DNA from: Nitrosovibrio sp. Nv6
GTDB lineage: Bacteria; Pseudomonadota; Gammaproteobacteria; Burkholderiales; Nitrosomonadaceae
Length of the DNA stretch: 64,000 bases
Direction: 5' to 3'
Assembly: GCF_900110495.1 (NCBI RefSeq)
Contig: NZ_FODX01000001.1
Location: 992,001 to 1,056,000, forward strand
The notes below the pieces were generated by a model. The model was not told where the DNA came from. It did not search any database and worked only from the letters and a program-made list of their open reading frames with translations. Within the stretch, counting starts at the first letter, position 1, and every line of letters begins with the position of its first letter. A program made the position numbers and the translations under genes. Shown piece by piece: positions 23,304 to 33,203 of the stretch.

Positions 23304-26219
23304 ATGGAAAAGAATCTCCATAAAAACACTGCTCGGCTTGATGGTACGATCGATTCCGGATCACATAATTTTCTGAGCCTGAAATGGAAAGTCTTGCTGC
23401 TAAGCAGTTTGATCCTGATCGCCATTGTGGTTTCGTTCACCGGGATTATTTATGTCAGTCTGATGGATGATTTTGAGAGCCAGCGAAATGCGCAACACCG
23501 GCGTTATGCCAGTGAGGTTGAAGGTTTAATAGATCAGATTTCGAGAAATCTGCATCAGTCCGCCGAATTGATCCCTTTTCTGGAAGGAATGGGTAAAGGT
23601 CTACTGGCACATGACGGAAAAAACATCGCCGAGGCATTCGATCCGTATTGGGTGCCATTTCAGCTTACCAAGGGCTTCGAGCTGATACGTTTTTATGACA
23701 ATTCGAATCAACTGCTCGCAAGCTGGGGCGCCTCCAAATCTGATACTCATGACAACGTAATGCTGAATTGGGTTCGCAAGGTCAATGCTCGAGAACAACC
23801 CATCAGCCCGCTAAGCTGCCGGCAAAGCTGTATGCAATTCGTAGCGGCGCCCTTGCTGGTAGACGGCAATAGCGTTGGCGTTGTCGTCATAGGTGCTCCG
23901 CTGGTCGACGCCGTCCTCGGGTTCAAGGATATTTCCGGGGCCGATATTGGTTTACTTATCCAGGAACCAGGCAATACGCCCAAGAGTAACGAAAAGAGAA
24001 TTTCCAGTTGGGATGTCCGGATCGCGGCACACAGCAGAGAAATGAACCTTGCGATTCTCGACCAGGCCGCATTGCAATACCCGGATTTTAACCAGTTGGA
24101 GAACGGTGTTCAGGTTTTCTGGGAAAACCAGTACCTGCAAATCAAGCCGCTTTCCCTGGGAAAAATGAATGCGTCTGATAACGCGCAGTTTATAGTCGTC
24201 ACCGATATTACCTCCACCATCCACACCATTCAAAGTTCCACACAGCAGAATATGATAATAGGGCTGGTGGGACTCGTACTCTCGGAGCTGCTATTATTTG
24301 TCATACTTACCAGGCCACTCTCGCGGCTCAAACACATTGTCTTTACGTTGCCGCTCCTGGCCCGCAGCAGTTTCAAGAATTTCCGCCTGGAGCTTCATTC
24401 CGTCGGCCAGAAACGATGGTTAAAAGATGAAATCGATATGCTCGATGAAACAGCGGCGGCCCTGTCTTTTCAACTCGAGAAACTTGAAGATCAGGTCGCC
24501 GACCGGACCGCGATATTGGCGAGAAAAATGGAGGAATTAAGCAAGGAGAGGGATTTCATCACAAATCTGCTTGATATCGCGCAAGTGATCGTGATCACAC
24601 AGAACGCGGACGGCGAAATTCTTACGCTTAACGCGCACGGGGAAACACTTATTCAATATACGGAAAAAGAGCTTCAAGGAACACAATTCCTCGATCTTCT
24701 TACTCTTGACGGAGATCTGCGCGATCTTCCAGGCCATCTGGAGGAAGTACGTTCTGAACGAAGAGACCAATTACGCCACGAAGCCAATGTCTTGTGCAAG
24801 GATGCATCGATAAGGCATATCCTCTGGCTGCATTCCCGCCTCACGCGACACGCTGAGGACGACCCTGCGATGCTATCGGTAGGTCTGGATATGACCGAAC
24901 ATAAGCGGACGGAGGGTCGACTGGCCTGGCTGGCCGACCATGATCCATTGACCGATTTATTCAACCGGCGCCGCTTTCAGGAAGAACTGGAGCAGATGCT
25001 GAATCTGGCTGCGCGCTACAAGCATTCCGGCGCATTGCTCTTTTTCGACCTGGATCAATTCAAGTATATAAACGATACGAGCGGCCACCAGGCTGGAGAT
25101 GCCCTGCTGAAGATGGTCGCCCGCATGTTGCTTGGCAGCATTCGCAGTGTCGATATACTGGGGCGGCTGGGCGGCGATGAATTTGCCGTGATACTACCTC
25201 AAACCACCCCCGAGGGAGCGATAGAAGTCGCGAAAAATGCGCTTGCTTGCCTGAATCAGGGAAAGATCGCGATAAACAGCCGAACGCATAAAGCTTCCGC
25301 CAGCGTTGGTATTGCCCTTTTTCCCGAACACGGAAACAACGTGCATGATCTACTGGCGGCAGCTGATCTGGCCATGTACCAGGCCAAGGAAGCAGGACGA
25401 GGCGGCTGGCATCTGTTCTCCAATGAGGAGAAGACCCGCGAACGCATGCACACCCTCGTGTATTGGAAAGAAAAGATCGAGTATGCGCTCTTGCATGAAC
25501 GGTTCCTGTTTTATTTCCAGCCTATCATGCATATCCCGGACAAGACCATCGACCATTACGAGGTACTGCTGCGCATGCTCGATGATGACGGAACCATACT
25601 TGCTCCTCACTTTTTTATACCCGCAGCGGAACAGACTGGCCTTATTCATGCCATCGATCATATGGTGTTACGGAAATCCATTGCACAATCGGCGGAAATC
25701 CAGCACCGGGGCCACCGTGTCCGTTTTTCCATAAACCTGTCAGCTCACGCATTTCATGATCCGGAGTTATTACCGATGTTGAGGGAGGCGTTCACTCAAT
25801 ATAACGCGGATCCTTCGAACTTCATGTTTGAAATAACCGAGACAGCGGCATTGGAAGATTTGCCTGCCGCAAGGAAACTCATGGAAATGATCAGAACACT
25901 AGGCTGCAGTTTTACCCTGGATGATTTTGGTGTCGGCTTCTCCTCCTTCTATTACATAAGACAACTACCGATTGACGTTGTGAAGATCGATGGTTCGTTT
26001 ATACGAAACCTGGCCGATAGCCCCGACGATCAAATTCTGGTAAAAGCCTTATGTGATGTGGCAAGAGGATTTGGCAAGAAAACAACGGCCGAGTTCGTTG
26101 AGAACGCTGCAACGCTATCCATTCTGGAGGAAATGCAGATAGATTATGCACAAGGTTTTTTGATAGGATTACCCATGCCCGCTTGTGATTCGCCATTCAA
26201 GGATTTTCTGCAGACCTAA
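23304..26219 (+). CDS. Membrane receptor with PAS, GGDEF and EAL domains
   Basis: A 971-residue c-di-GMP enzyme. Transmembrane helix 1 is at about 30-53, followed by a periplasmic sensor domain to about 312, and helix 2 at about 313-336. A HAMP-like/coiled-coil stretch (340-420), a PAS domain (about 421-540), GGDEF (about 555-715) and EAL (about 730-965) follow. The diguanylate cyclase motif is intact (GGDEF at 623-627). The EAL motif reads EVL (Glu753), while NLSAHAF, DDFGVGFSS and KIDGSFIR are conserved, so phosphodiesterase activity is plausible. The operon position behind a PstS-like protein and a porin suggests it senses the periplasmic protein or its ligand. Confidence 0.93.
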   Translation: MEKNLHKNTARLDGTIDSGSHNFLSLKWKVLLLSSLILIAIVVSFTGIIYVSLMDDFESQRNAQHRRYASEVEGLIDQISRNLHQSAELIPFLEGMGKGLLAHDGKNIAEAFDPYWVPFQLTKGFELIRFYDNSNQLLASWGASKSDTHDNVMLNWVRKVNAREQPISPLSCRQSCMQFVAAPLLVDGNSVGVVVIGAPLVDAVLGFKDISGADIGLLIQEPGNTPKSNEKRISSWDVRIAAHSREMNLAILDQAALQYPDFNQLENGVQVFWENQYLQIKPLSLGKMNASDNAQFIVVTDITSTIHTIQSSTQQNMIIGLVGLVLSELLLFVILTRPLSRLKHIVFTLPLLARSSFKNFRLELHSVGQKRWLKDEIDMLDETAAALSFQLEKLEDQVADRTAILARKMEELSKERDFITNLLDIAQVIVITQNADGEILTLNAHGETLIQYTEKELQGTQFLDLLTLDGDLRDLPGHLEEVRSERRDQLRHEANVLCKDASIRHILWLHSRLTRHAEDDPAMLSVGLDMTEHKRTEGRLAWLADHDPLTDLFNRRRFQEELEQMLNLAARYKHSGALLFFDLDQFKYINDTSGHQAGDALLKMVARMLLGSIRSVDILGRLGGDEFAVILPQTTPEGAIEVAKNALACLNQGKIAINSRTHKASASVGIALFPEHGNNVHDLLAAADLAMYQAKEAGRGGWHLFSNEEKTRERMHTLVYWKEKIEYALLHERFLFYFQPIMHIPDKTIDHYEVLLRMLDDDGTILAPHFFIPAAEQTGLIHAIDHMVLRKSIAQSAEIQHRGHRVRFSINLSAHAFHDPELLPMLREAFTQYNADPSNFMFEITETAALEDLPAARKLMEMIRTLGCSFTLDDFGVGFSSFYYIRQLPIDVVKIDGSFIRNLADSPDDQILVKALCDVARGFGKKTTAEFVENAATLSILEEMQIDYAQGFLIGLPMPACDSPFKDFLQT

Positions 26220-26358
26220 GCTGACCTTGCGTTCGGGCACTTCGGACACGAATGCTGGAGCAATACCGGGTGGATACGCGGTTAAACCGGAAAATGCGCG
26301 TAAACTGCTCCTGCCGGGCGTAGTGTGGAGGGTAAGGAATGAGGGATGAAGGTGAGCC

Positions 26359-27531
26359 TCAAGCCTCATCGGGGTCAGGGTTTTCCGTCAATTCCGGCCT
26401 TTCCCTGGCATTGGACGAACTTCTGCCTTGAGGCCCGACCCTGCCTGGAATTTTTGGCGTTGTGCACACCACGTCTGCATTTTGCGCACGGTGACGCAAG
26501 GCATGATCCATCAGAACCAGGGCCAGCATTGCCTCGGCGATAGGGGTGGCGCGGATACCCACGCACGGATCGTGCCTGCCATGCGTTTCCACTACGGCCG
26601 GTTTGCCAGCCTTGTCTATCGAGCGTCGTCCAAGACGGATGCTCGATGTCGGTTTAACCGCAATGTTCACGACGATATCCTGACCCGTGGAAATTCCTCC
26701 CACTATGCCGCCCGCATTGTTGCTCAGGAATCCTTCCGGTGTGATCTCGTCGGAATGCTCGGTGCCCTTCTGGGACACAGCAGCGAACCCGGCACCAATT
26801 TCTACACCTTTTATCGCATTGATGCTCATCATGGCGTAAGCGATCTCCGCATCCAGGCGATCATATACGGGCTCGCCCCAGCCTACCGGAACGCCTTCTG
26901 CCACTACACAAATTTTTGCACCGACGGAATCACCGGATTTGCGCAGCTTATCCATGAATTCTTCCAGACCGGGCACCAGATCTGGGTCAGGGGCAAAAAA
27001 TGGGTTCTGGCGTACTGCGTCCCATTGTTTGAACGGGATCTCCACCGGCCCTAACTGGGCCATAAAACCACGTATTACAACGCCATATTTTGTATGGAGC
27101 CATTTCCTGGCAATAGCGGCTGCCGCTACCCGCACTGCCGTTTCGCGCGCGGAGGAACGTCCGCCGCCTCGGTAATCGCGTATCCCGTATTTTTGCCAGT
27201 AAACATAGTCTGCATGTCCTGGACGAAAGGTATCCATGATTTTGCTGTAATCCTTGCTGCGCTGGTCTTCGTTGCGGATCAGCAGCGCAATGGGCGTACC
27301 TGTAGTCCTGCCCTCGAACACCCCGGAAAGGATTTCCACCGTGTCTGATTCGCGCCGCTGGGTTACGTAGCGCGACGTACCAGGCTTGCGTCGGTCCAGA
27401 TCCTGCTGGATATCCTCAGTAGATAACTCCATTCCCGGCGGGCAGCCATCGACAACGCAACCGATGGCGGGGCCATGAGATTCTCCAAAAGAAGTAACAC
27501 AAAAAAGCTTCCCGAGGGTATTGCCGGACAT
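26359..27531 (-). CDS. aroC: Chorismate synthase
   Basis: Last step of the shikimate pathway, making chorismate from EPSP with reduced flavin. The protein has 390 residues. [15 protein letters not shown] (about 14-28) is signature 1, [18 protein letters not shown] (about 124-141) signature 2, and [17 protein letters not shown] (about 338-354) signature 3. About 25 residues of Pro/Arg/Glu-rich tail exceed the E. coli length. It is transcribed alone, divergent from the small gene at 27604. Confidence 0.97.
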   Translation of the reverse strand: MSGNTLGKLFCVTSFGESHGPAIGCVVDGCPPGMELSTEDIQQDLDRRKPGTSRYVTQRRESDTVEILSGVFEGRTTGTPIALLIRNEDQRSKDYSKIMDTFRPGHADYVYWQKYGIRDYRGGGRSSARETAVRVAAAAIARKWLHTKYGVVIRGFMAQLGPVEIPFKQWDAVRQNPFFAPDPDLVPGLEEFMDKLRKSGDSVGAKICVVAEGVPVGWGEPVYDRLDAEIAYAMMSINAIKGVEIGAGFAAVSQKGTEHSDEITPEGFLSNNAGGIVGGISTGQDIVVNIAVKPTSSIRLGRRSIDKAGKPAVVETHGRHDPCVGIRATPIAEAMLALVLMDHALRHRAQNADVVCTTPKIPGRVGPQGRSSSNARERPELTENPDPDEA

Positions 27532-27603
27532 TTTATTTTTCTCGCAAAATCAAGGCTTGAAGTTTAACATATCCTTCATACCCGCTATTTTCACAATGAT
27601 CCG

Positions 27604-27795
27604 ATGATGGAGAAACCTGATCCCGACAAGATAAAAGGTCCCGGCGGTTTGACCTTACGCCAGATTCATGAACAGGTAAAACTGAGCACAGTTCGTGATC
27701 GAGAGGAAAGCGCGCAGGATAAAGCCGAGCATGCGATCAGCCGGTGGCAGCGGTTTAGCCGATATATCCGGCGCAAGAATAAAGGAAAACCATGA
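27604..27795 (+). CDS. Small basic protein coupled to a quinone oxidoreductase
   Basis: I do not recognise a family. The 63-residue product is hydrophilic and charged, with the segment GGLTLRQIHEQVKLSTVRDREE that looks helical, and a basic tail (RYIRRKNKGKP). It has no signal peptide. It ends with ATGA overlapping the start of the next gene by four bases, so the two are translationally coupled, which supports it being real. The start has two consecutive ATG codons and no clear ribosome binding site. Confidence 0.55.
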   Translation: MMEKPDPDKIKGPGGLTLRQIHEQVKLSTVRDREESAQDKAEHAISRWQRFSRYIRRKNKGKP

Positions 27796-28793
27796 GAGCT
27801 GTTCTGATGAATGCGCCGGGGGAACCGGATGTCCTGGCAACTGCGGATATCCCCATACCTGTTCTGATCGGTCCATCAAGCGTGCTGGTAAAGCTGCATG
27901 CCGCAGGCGTGAATCCGATAGATACGAAGGTACGCAAGCTCAATATGTACTATCCGGATAAGCTGCCCTCGGTTCTGGGTTGCGACGGTGCAGGGATAGT
28001 GGAAGCGGTGGGTAGTTCAGTCACGCGTGTACGTCCGGGTGATGAGGTATTTTTTTTTAATAATGGCCTGGGCGGCGCACCGGGAACGTACGCCGAATAC
28101 ACGGTGGTGCAGGAAGACTATCTGGTATTGAAACCGGGAAATCTCTCCATGCTGGAAGCTGCGGGTATACCGCTGGCGCTGATCACAGCGTGGGAAGCGT
28201 TGGTAAATCGCGGCGATTTGAGGGACGGCCAATCCACGTTGATACACGCTGGGGCGGGTGGCGTTGGCCATATTGCGATTCAGCTTGCCGGTTACTTTAA
28301 TGCACGAATCGCCACCACCGTCTCAAATTCCCTGAAGGCCGAGCTTGTACGATCACTGGGCGTCGAACTGGCGATCGACTATAGTCGACAGGATTTTGTT
28401 GAAGCCACGTTGAACTGGACGGATGGCCTGGGCGTGAGACTGGTAATGGATACGGTGGGTGGTGAAACGTTTTGCAGATCCTTTGCTGCAACCCGGCTGT
28501 ATGGCCACGTGGTCACGCTGCTCTCGACTTCATGCGACATCCAGCACACCAATACGGCACGGCTGCGCAATCTGTGTATCGGTTACGTGCAAATGGCGGC
28601 CCCTCTCTATTTCGGCTTGCACCCTGCGCGTGTCATGCAGACACGGATACTTGAGCACGGGGCGAAACTGTTCGAGCAGGGCATCCTCAAGGTTCATGTT
28701 GGTCTTGCACTACCACTGGAGAAGGCTGCGGAGGCACACCGACTGATAGAAGCAGGACATACCACCGGCAAGATAGTGCTGCAAATTGTTTGA
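27792..28793 (+). CDS. NADPH:quinone oxidoreductase family protein
   Basis: A zinc-free medium-chain oxidoreductase of 333 residues, likely using NADPH to reduce quinones or an enoyl-type substrate. The N-terminal GroES-like domain has HAAGVNPIDTKVR near 36 and LGCDGAGIVEAVG near 60. The Rossmann motif is HAGAGGVGHIAIQLA near 154-168. Zinc-binding cysteines of true alcohol dehydrogenases are absent. It is coupled to the 63-residue upstream gene. Substrate is not predictable. Confidence 0.9.
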   Translation: MRAVLMNAPGEPDVLATADIPIPVLIGPSSVLVKLHAAGVNPIDTKVRKLNMYYPDKLPSVLGCDGAGIVEAVGSSVTRVRPGDEVFFFNNGLGGAPGTYAEYTVVQEDYLVLKPGNLSMLEAAGIPLALITAWEALVNRGDLRDGQSTLIHAGAGGVGHIAIQLAGYFNARIATTVSNSLKAELVRSLGVELAIDYSRQDFVEATLNWTDGLGVRLVMDTVGGETFCRSFAATRLYGHVVTLLSTSCDIQHTNTARLRNLCIGYVQMAAPLYFGLHPARVMQTRILEHGAKLFEQGILKVHVGLALPLEKAAEAHRLIEAGHTTGKIVLQIV

Positions 28794-28799
28794 TCAGGC

Positions 28800-28823
28800 G
28801 ATAAACTCGGCCCCAGGTTTATC
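28800..28823. terminator. Possible stem between convergent genes
   Basis: GATAAAC (28800-28806) and GTTTATC (28817-28823) are perfectly inverted around a ten-base loop, between the convergent oxidoreductase and aminopeptidase genes. No T tail follows, so it is only a weak terminator candidate. Confidence 0.3.
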
Positions 28824-28842
28824 TATCAGTCAGCCTACCCGG

Positions 28843-30345
28843 CTAGGCCTGCAACTCGCGTAACATCTCGACTCCCCACGCCACGCCAAAGCCAGTGACA
28901 TCACTACCCACCGCGCCCAGCCCTCCCTTGTTGTTGCTGGAGGAGAGATCCATATGCAACCAGGGTATGTCATCCACAAACCGGTTGAGAAAGCGAGCAG
29001 CGAGAATATGATCCGCGTCGCCGTCCAGGGTGCACTGCTTGATGTCGGCAATCTTGCTTTCCAGTTCCACATCGTAGTCGGTATCCAGGGGAAATGCATA
29101 GACTCTCTCGCCAGTGGATTTCCCCGCTGTTAATGCCTTCCCTATCAGGTCCTCCCGATTGCTTAAAATCCCGCTGTAGTGGGATCCAAGCGCCACGTGC
29201 ATGCTCCCGGTCAACGTCGCAAAATCGATCATTACATCGGGCTTCTGCTTTGCGGCCAGCGTCAACGTGTCCGCCAGCACCATTCGTCCTTCAGCATCCG
29301 TATGAATAATCTCGATAGTGGTGCCGTTTAGAGCGGTTATGACATCGTTCTGCTTGTAAGCACGCGGGCCAATATGGTTCTGGGCGATGGCGAGCCAGCA
29401 ATCGATATTTAACGGCAGATTGGCACGAGTTGCAGCCAACAGGAGGCCCAGCGCGACAGCCGAACCGTTCATATCCTCGTGCATGCCGTGCATGTGGCGG
29501 GCCGGTTTCAAATTGTGGCCCCCGGTATCGAAGCAGATGCCTTTTCCCACCAGAGCGACCGTTTTGTTCGCGCTTTTGACGCACCGTCGCAAATGCACGA
29601 TAGCGGCATCCTCCGGATCACTGCCTTGAGCCACGGCAACAAATGCACCCGCGCCCATTTTACGCAATGCCTTGACATCGAAATCCTGATACTTCCACCC
29701 TTCGCTGACGGCCAGTTTTTTGATTTGCTTGCGATAAAGCTCCGGTGTCAATTCGTTGGGCGGCAATATTGTCAGTTCACGCGTGAGTAGATTGCCTTCC
29801 GCTTTGGCATGCAGCAACGCAAAATTATCCGGTTCCTTATATCCATGCAGCACGATTCGAGCGAGCGGCTGCGCCCGCGCGTTCTTGTTTCCTGTTTTCC
29901 GTAAAGGCAACGCCGGTCCATTAACCCAGGCGGCATATACCGCCAATTGCGCAAAGGCGCGCTTTTGACTGTTATCGCCATAAATTGCAAGATGTATTTC
30001 CGCCGGATTTTCTTCCAGCAACAAATGCACGGCTTTGCGCACCGATGTTTGTTGCTCGAACAGAGATTTGCTCAAATCCACCGTCACCCAAACGCATAAA
30101 GTACCACTTTCGAGATTTGCTGCCAGCGGGGTATCGCCAATTTCTCCAGGCTGCATCTTGCGCCTCGACAGCAGGACTTCCAGAATGCCTTTACCCAGAA
30201 AATCCAGCTTAGTCGAAAGCTTAACCGATGGCTTATCCGATGGCTTCCCGGTTGAAACATCGGCCTGCGGCAGCATTACCAGAATGTGCGTTGCCTTGAC
30301 AGATGGACTTACGGGTAAAGCATTTTGTTTCAATGACGCGAGCAT
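28843..30345 (-). CDS. M17 leucyl aminopeptidase family protein
   Basis: A cytoplasmic two-metal aminopeptidase of 500 residues that removes N-terminal residues from peptides. The catalytic C-terminal domain (about 190-495) has GKGICFDTGGHNLK near 273-286 with a metal-binding lysine and aspartate, EDMNGSAVALG near 298, and HTDAEGRMVLADTL near 351 in place of the usual NTDAEGR. NKGGLGAVGSDVTGFGV closes the domain. The N-terminal domain is divergent from PepA. It is probably a PepB- or PepA-like paralogue; I do not give a symbol. It is divergent from thyA. Confidence 0.88.
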   Translation of the reverse strand: MLASLKQNALPVSPSVKATHILVMLPQADVSTGKPSDKPSVKLSTKLDFLGKGILEVLLSRRKMQPGEIGDTPLAANLESGTLCVWVTVDLSKSLFEQQTSVRKAVHLLLEENPAEIHLAIYGDNSQKRAFAQLAVYAAWVNGPALPLRKTGNKNARAQPLARIVLHGYKEPDNFALLHAKAEGNLLTRELTILPPNELTPELYRKQIKKLAVSEGWKYQDFDVKALRKMGAGAFVAVAQGSDPEDAAIVHLRRCVKSANKTVALVGKGICFDTGGHNLKPARHMHGMHEDMNGSAVALGLLLAATRANLPLNIDCWLAIAQNHIGPRAYKQNDVITALNGTTIEIIHTDAEGRMVLADTLTLAAKQKPDVMIDFATLTGSMHVALGSHYSGILSNREDLIGKALTAGKSTGERVYAFPLDTDYDVELESKIADIKQCTLDGDADHILAARFLNRFVDDIPWLHMDLSSSNNKGGLGAVGSDVTGFGVAWGVEMLRELQA

Positions 30346-30486
30346 CAGCCTACCTCAAATCACAATTATGGAAAATGATACTATAATACATTTGATTCTT
30401 TTAGATTCGCCAATACAGTTTCGCTGATCCGGGCTTTTCAATTATCGCTCCTTATCTTTTCTATCGCTGCTCCTCATCCACCCTCA

Positions 30487-31281
30487 ATGCGCCAGTACCT
30501 TGAACTCATGCAACACGTGCTCGACCACGGACACAGGAAATCAGATCGCACAGGCACCGGTACGCTTTCCATATTCGGATACCAGATGCGTTTCGACTTA
30601 TCCGAAGGCTTTCCGCTGGTGACCACGAAGAAATGCCATTTGAAGTCCATCATCCACGAACTGCTATGGTTTTTACGCGGCGATACCAATATCCAATACC
30701 TCAAGGACAATGGCGTTTCCATCTGGAATGAATGGGCCGACGAGAACGGCGACCTGGGCCCGATATATGGCCGCCAGTGGCGATCCTGGCCAAGCATGGG
30801 CGGAGGCAATATTGATCAAATTACGCAAATAATCGAACAGATCAGGAATACCCCGGATTCACGGCGTATGATAGTTTCATCCTGGAACGTGAGCGAATTA
30901 CAGGAGATGAAATTGGCGCCATGCCATGCCTTGTTTCAATTTTACGTGGTTGATGGCAAGCTTTCCTGCCAGCTTTATCAGCGCAGCGCCGACATCTTCC
31001 TTGGTGTGCCATTCAACATCGCCTCCTATGCCCTGCTTACTTTGATGGCAGCACAAAGTTGTCGCTTGAGACCGGGCGATTTCGTGCATACATTTGGCGA
31101 TGCACACCTTTACCTGAACCATCTGACGCAGGCACGAGAACAATTAAGCCGTAAACCGAGAGCCCTGCCGGTGATGAAATTGAATCCGGCAATCACGGGC
31201 ATTTTTGATTTCGGGTACGAAGATTTCAGGCTGGAAGGTTATGATCCTCATCCAGCCATTTCGGCGCCGGTGGCGGTATGA
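30487..31281 (+). CDS. thyA: Thymidylate synthase
   Basis: Makes dTMP from dUMP with methylene-tetrahydrofolate. It is 264 residues, exactly the usual length. [19 protein letters not shown] (about 20-38) and the catalytic cysteine in [11 protein letters not shown] (about 145-155) are present, and [10 protein letters not shown] near 205 is the conserved segment. It overlaps folA by four bases (ATGA), which couples it to the enzyme that regenerates tetrahydrofolate. No strong ribosome binding site precedes the ATG. Confidence 0.98.
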   Translation: MRQYLELMQHVLDHGHRKSDRTGTGTLSIFGYQMRFDLSEGFPLVTTKKCHLKSIIHELLWFLRGDTNIQYLKDNGVSIWNEWADENGDLGPIYGRQWRSWPSMGGGNIDQITQIIEQIRNTPDSRRMIVSSWNVSELQEMKLAPCHALFQFYVVDGKLSCQLYQRSADIFLGVPFNIASYALLTLMAAQSCRLRPGDFVHTFGDAHLYLNHLTQAREQLSRKPRALPVMKLNPAITGIFDFGYEDFRLEGYDPHPAISAPVAV

Positions 31282-31847
31282 CCACGCAACTCTCCGCTTT
31301 GGCAGCGGTGGCAAAGAATCGCGTGATGGGCAAGGACAATAGCTTGCCGTGGCGGTTGCCGCCGGATCTGAAGCACTTCAAGGCGCTCACCATGGGGCAT
31401 CGCATTATCATGGGACGTAAAACGTATGAGTCCATCGGCAAGCCGCTTCCGGGGCGCACGTGTATTATCGTTACAAGCCAGACAGAATATAAAGTCCCGG
31501 GCGCCATCGTCGTGAACTCGATAGCGGAAGCATTGAGAGCTTGTGAGGACGACAGACAAAACCAGGATCCACATGCTGCGGCGGATGATTCCGAAAGCTT
31601 TGTTATTGGCGGCGCTGAAATATTCCGGCAAATATTGCCGCTGTGCGACAGATTATATATTACGGAGATTCAGAGAGATTTCGATGGGGATGTATTATTT
31701 CCGGAATTCGACCACGAAGAATGGAGCGAAACCTCGCGTGAAAAATACTGCTGGGGGGATGAGAACGGGTTGGAATACCATTTCGTGGTATATGACCGGA
31801 AAACAGGTAAAGGAACTTATCGTGGCGGCTATTCCGGATCACTTTGA
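31278..31847 (+). CDS. folA: Dihydrofolate reductase
   Basis: Reduces dihydrofolate, the by-product of ThyA, with NADPH. The protein has 189 residues. [18 protein letters not shown] near 18-35 carries the active-site tryptophan and aspartate, and [16 protein letters not shown] near 46-61 the NADPH-binding part. It is about 30 residues longer than E. coli FolA, mainly from a polar loop near 80-100 ([14 protein letters not shown]). A strong terminator follows at 31875. Confidence 0.96.
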   Translation: MTTQLSALAAVAKNRVMGKDNSLPWRLPPDLKHFKALTMGHRIIMGRKTYESIGKPLPGRTCIIVTSQTEYKVPGAIVVNSIAEALRACEDDRQNQDPHAAADDSESFVIGGAEIFRQILPLCDRLYITEIQRDFDGDVLFPEFDHEEWSETSREKYCWGDENGLEYHFVVYDRKTGKGTYRGGYSGSL

Positions 31848-31874
31848 AAAATAAATGGGCGAAGGGCCATTCCC

Positions 31875-31914
31875 GGCGGAGGCCATTCCTTGGCCTCCGC
31901 CCATTTTTTATTTT
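31875..31914 (+). terminator. Rho-independent terminator of thyA-folA, probably bidirectional
   Basis: GGCGGAGGCCA (31875-31885) and TGGCCTCCGCC (31891-31901) form a perfect 11-base stem with a five-base loop, followed by CATTTTTTATTTT. On the minus strand a T-rich stretch also follows, so it can end the decarboxylase transcript that comes from the other side. Confidence 0.9.
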
Positions 31915-31935
31915 GCAATTGGCATTACGGAGTCG

Positions 31936-33111
31936 TTACACAACGACCACGTCCGGTAACGGAAATCCGTTGAAATTGCTGGCGTACGCGGTAGTATAAG
32001 CCCCTGCATTCGGGATATAGATGAAATCACCCTCCTCGATATCTTCCGGCAGCATTTCGTCCCGCATGAGAATGTCCACTGAATCGCAGGTTGGTCCGCC
32101 CACGGACCAGGGAATATTCTGTCCCTTGCGGTCGGAAAGAATTTCATAACGCAGACCCTCTGTAACCTCGATCACGCCGCCGAACATGCCCGCATCCCAA
32201 TACATCCAGCGTTTGCCATTGCGCGTTGCCGTACCGACTACCCGGCAGACAAAATAAGCCGCATCCGACACAAGGTAACGTCCCGGCTCGGCCATGACGC
32301 GAATTTCTTTCGGCAAGTCCGCAATCGCCTCATTTACAACGTCTGCTATTATTTCTATCGATGGAATAGGCTTGACATGACGTACCGGATACCCACCGCC
32401 GATATTGAGTAAACGCGGGTTCAAGCCAACTCTGCGCATGTCGGCAAAAACCTTTTTGGCCCGTTCGATACCCACTCGCCAGTTCTGTGGATTACGGCAC
32501 TGCGAACCCACATGGAAAGTCACGCCCGCCAGATCGGCATTGAGTTTTGCCGCTTCGCTGACGATGCCGTCGATCTCGGCGGTATGCGTACCAAATTTAC
32601 CTGCCAGCGGCCAATCACTGCCGATGTTGGGCGTATCAATGCGCAAATACATTTTTGCATCGGGCTTGACGCTCGCGATTTTACGCAACTCCTCGACGCT
32701 GTCCAGCACATACCATTCCACGCCCTTGGACGCGGCATATTCCAGATAGGCACGTGACTTCATCGGGTTGCTGTAATAAATCTCCGCAGCGGGCACGCCC
32801 AGGCTAAGCAGGAGATCCAGTTCCGAAATCGAGGCGATTTCAAATCCAACACCTTCTTCGATCATCGTTCTCAGTACGCGCGGATCCGGATTTGCCTTGA
32901 CCGCATAGTGCGGCTGCACCTGTGGCATGGCTGCTTTGAACCGGCGGGCTTTATTGCGAATGATATCGGTGTCAACCAGCAGGAAGGGCTTGCTGTAGCC
33001 TTTTTTCAAGACTGCCTGGACATGTTCAAAATCCAGTCTGACTTCGGGATGGGTGTCGAATACTTCTTCGGCTTCTACGTCGCGCCGTAGAGCGGTGGTA
33101 CGCATTTGCAT
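31936..33111 (-). CDS. Ornithine/lysine decarboxylase, fold-III PLP type
   Basis: A PLP enzyme of the alanine-racemase fold that decarboxylates ornithine (and possibly lysine) to putrescine (cadaverine). The PLP lysine is in PHYAVKANPDP. A glycine-rich NIGGGYPVRHVKP segment binds phosphate, and the active-site cysteine is in GGPTCDSVDIL. The start is placed at the ATG at 33111 (391 residues), with AAGGA eight bases upstream; a GTG at 33138 is in frame but lacks a site. A 21-codon reading frame with its own ribosome binding site precedes it at 33138-33203. A terminator is shared with folA. Confidence 0.9.
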   Translation of the reverse strand: MQMRTTALRRDVEAEEVFDTHPEVRLDFEHVQAVLKKGYSKPFLLVDTDIIRNKARRFKAAMPQVQPHYAVKANPDPRVLRTMIEEGVGFEIASISELDLLLSLGVPAAEIYYSNPMKSRAYLEYAASKGVEWYVLDSVEELRKIASVKPDAKMYLRIDTPNIGSDWPLAGKFGTHTAEIDGIVSEAAKLNADLAGVTFHVGSQCRNPQNWRVGIERAKKVFADMRRVGLNPRLLNIGGGYPVRHVKPIPSIEIIADVVNEAIADLPKEIRVMAEPGRYLVSDAAYFVCRVVGTATRNGKRWMYWDAGMFGGVIEVTEGLRYEILSDRKGQNIPWSVGGPTCDSVDILMRDEMLPEDIEEGDFIYIPNAGAYTTAYASNFNGFPLPDVVVV

Positions 33112-33137
33112 GAGAGTCTTCCTTTCTGAAGGAGGCA

Positions 33138-33203
33138 CTACGTTACGGGAGTGTGAATGTTTACCAGATCAGCGGGCGCGAAATAGTTTGCTTTGCTTGT
33201 CAT
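33138..33203 (-). CDS. Short leader reading frame upstream of the decarboxylase
   Basis: A 21-codon frame starts with ATG at 33203 preceded by AGGAGG with ideal spacing, and ends with TAG at 33138. The product starts MTSKANYFAP and ends NIHTPVT. The stop is 26 bases before the decarboxylase ATG. A strong promoter at 33249-33276 would place the frame about 40 bases into the transcript. The ribosome binding site is better than that of the decarboxylase. This looks like a translated leader peptide. Leader peptides controlling polyamine genes are known elsewhere (speFL of E. coli), but I see no sequence relation. Confidence 0.5.
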   Translation of the reverse strand: MTSKANYFAPADLVNIHTPVT

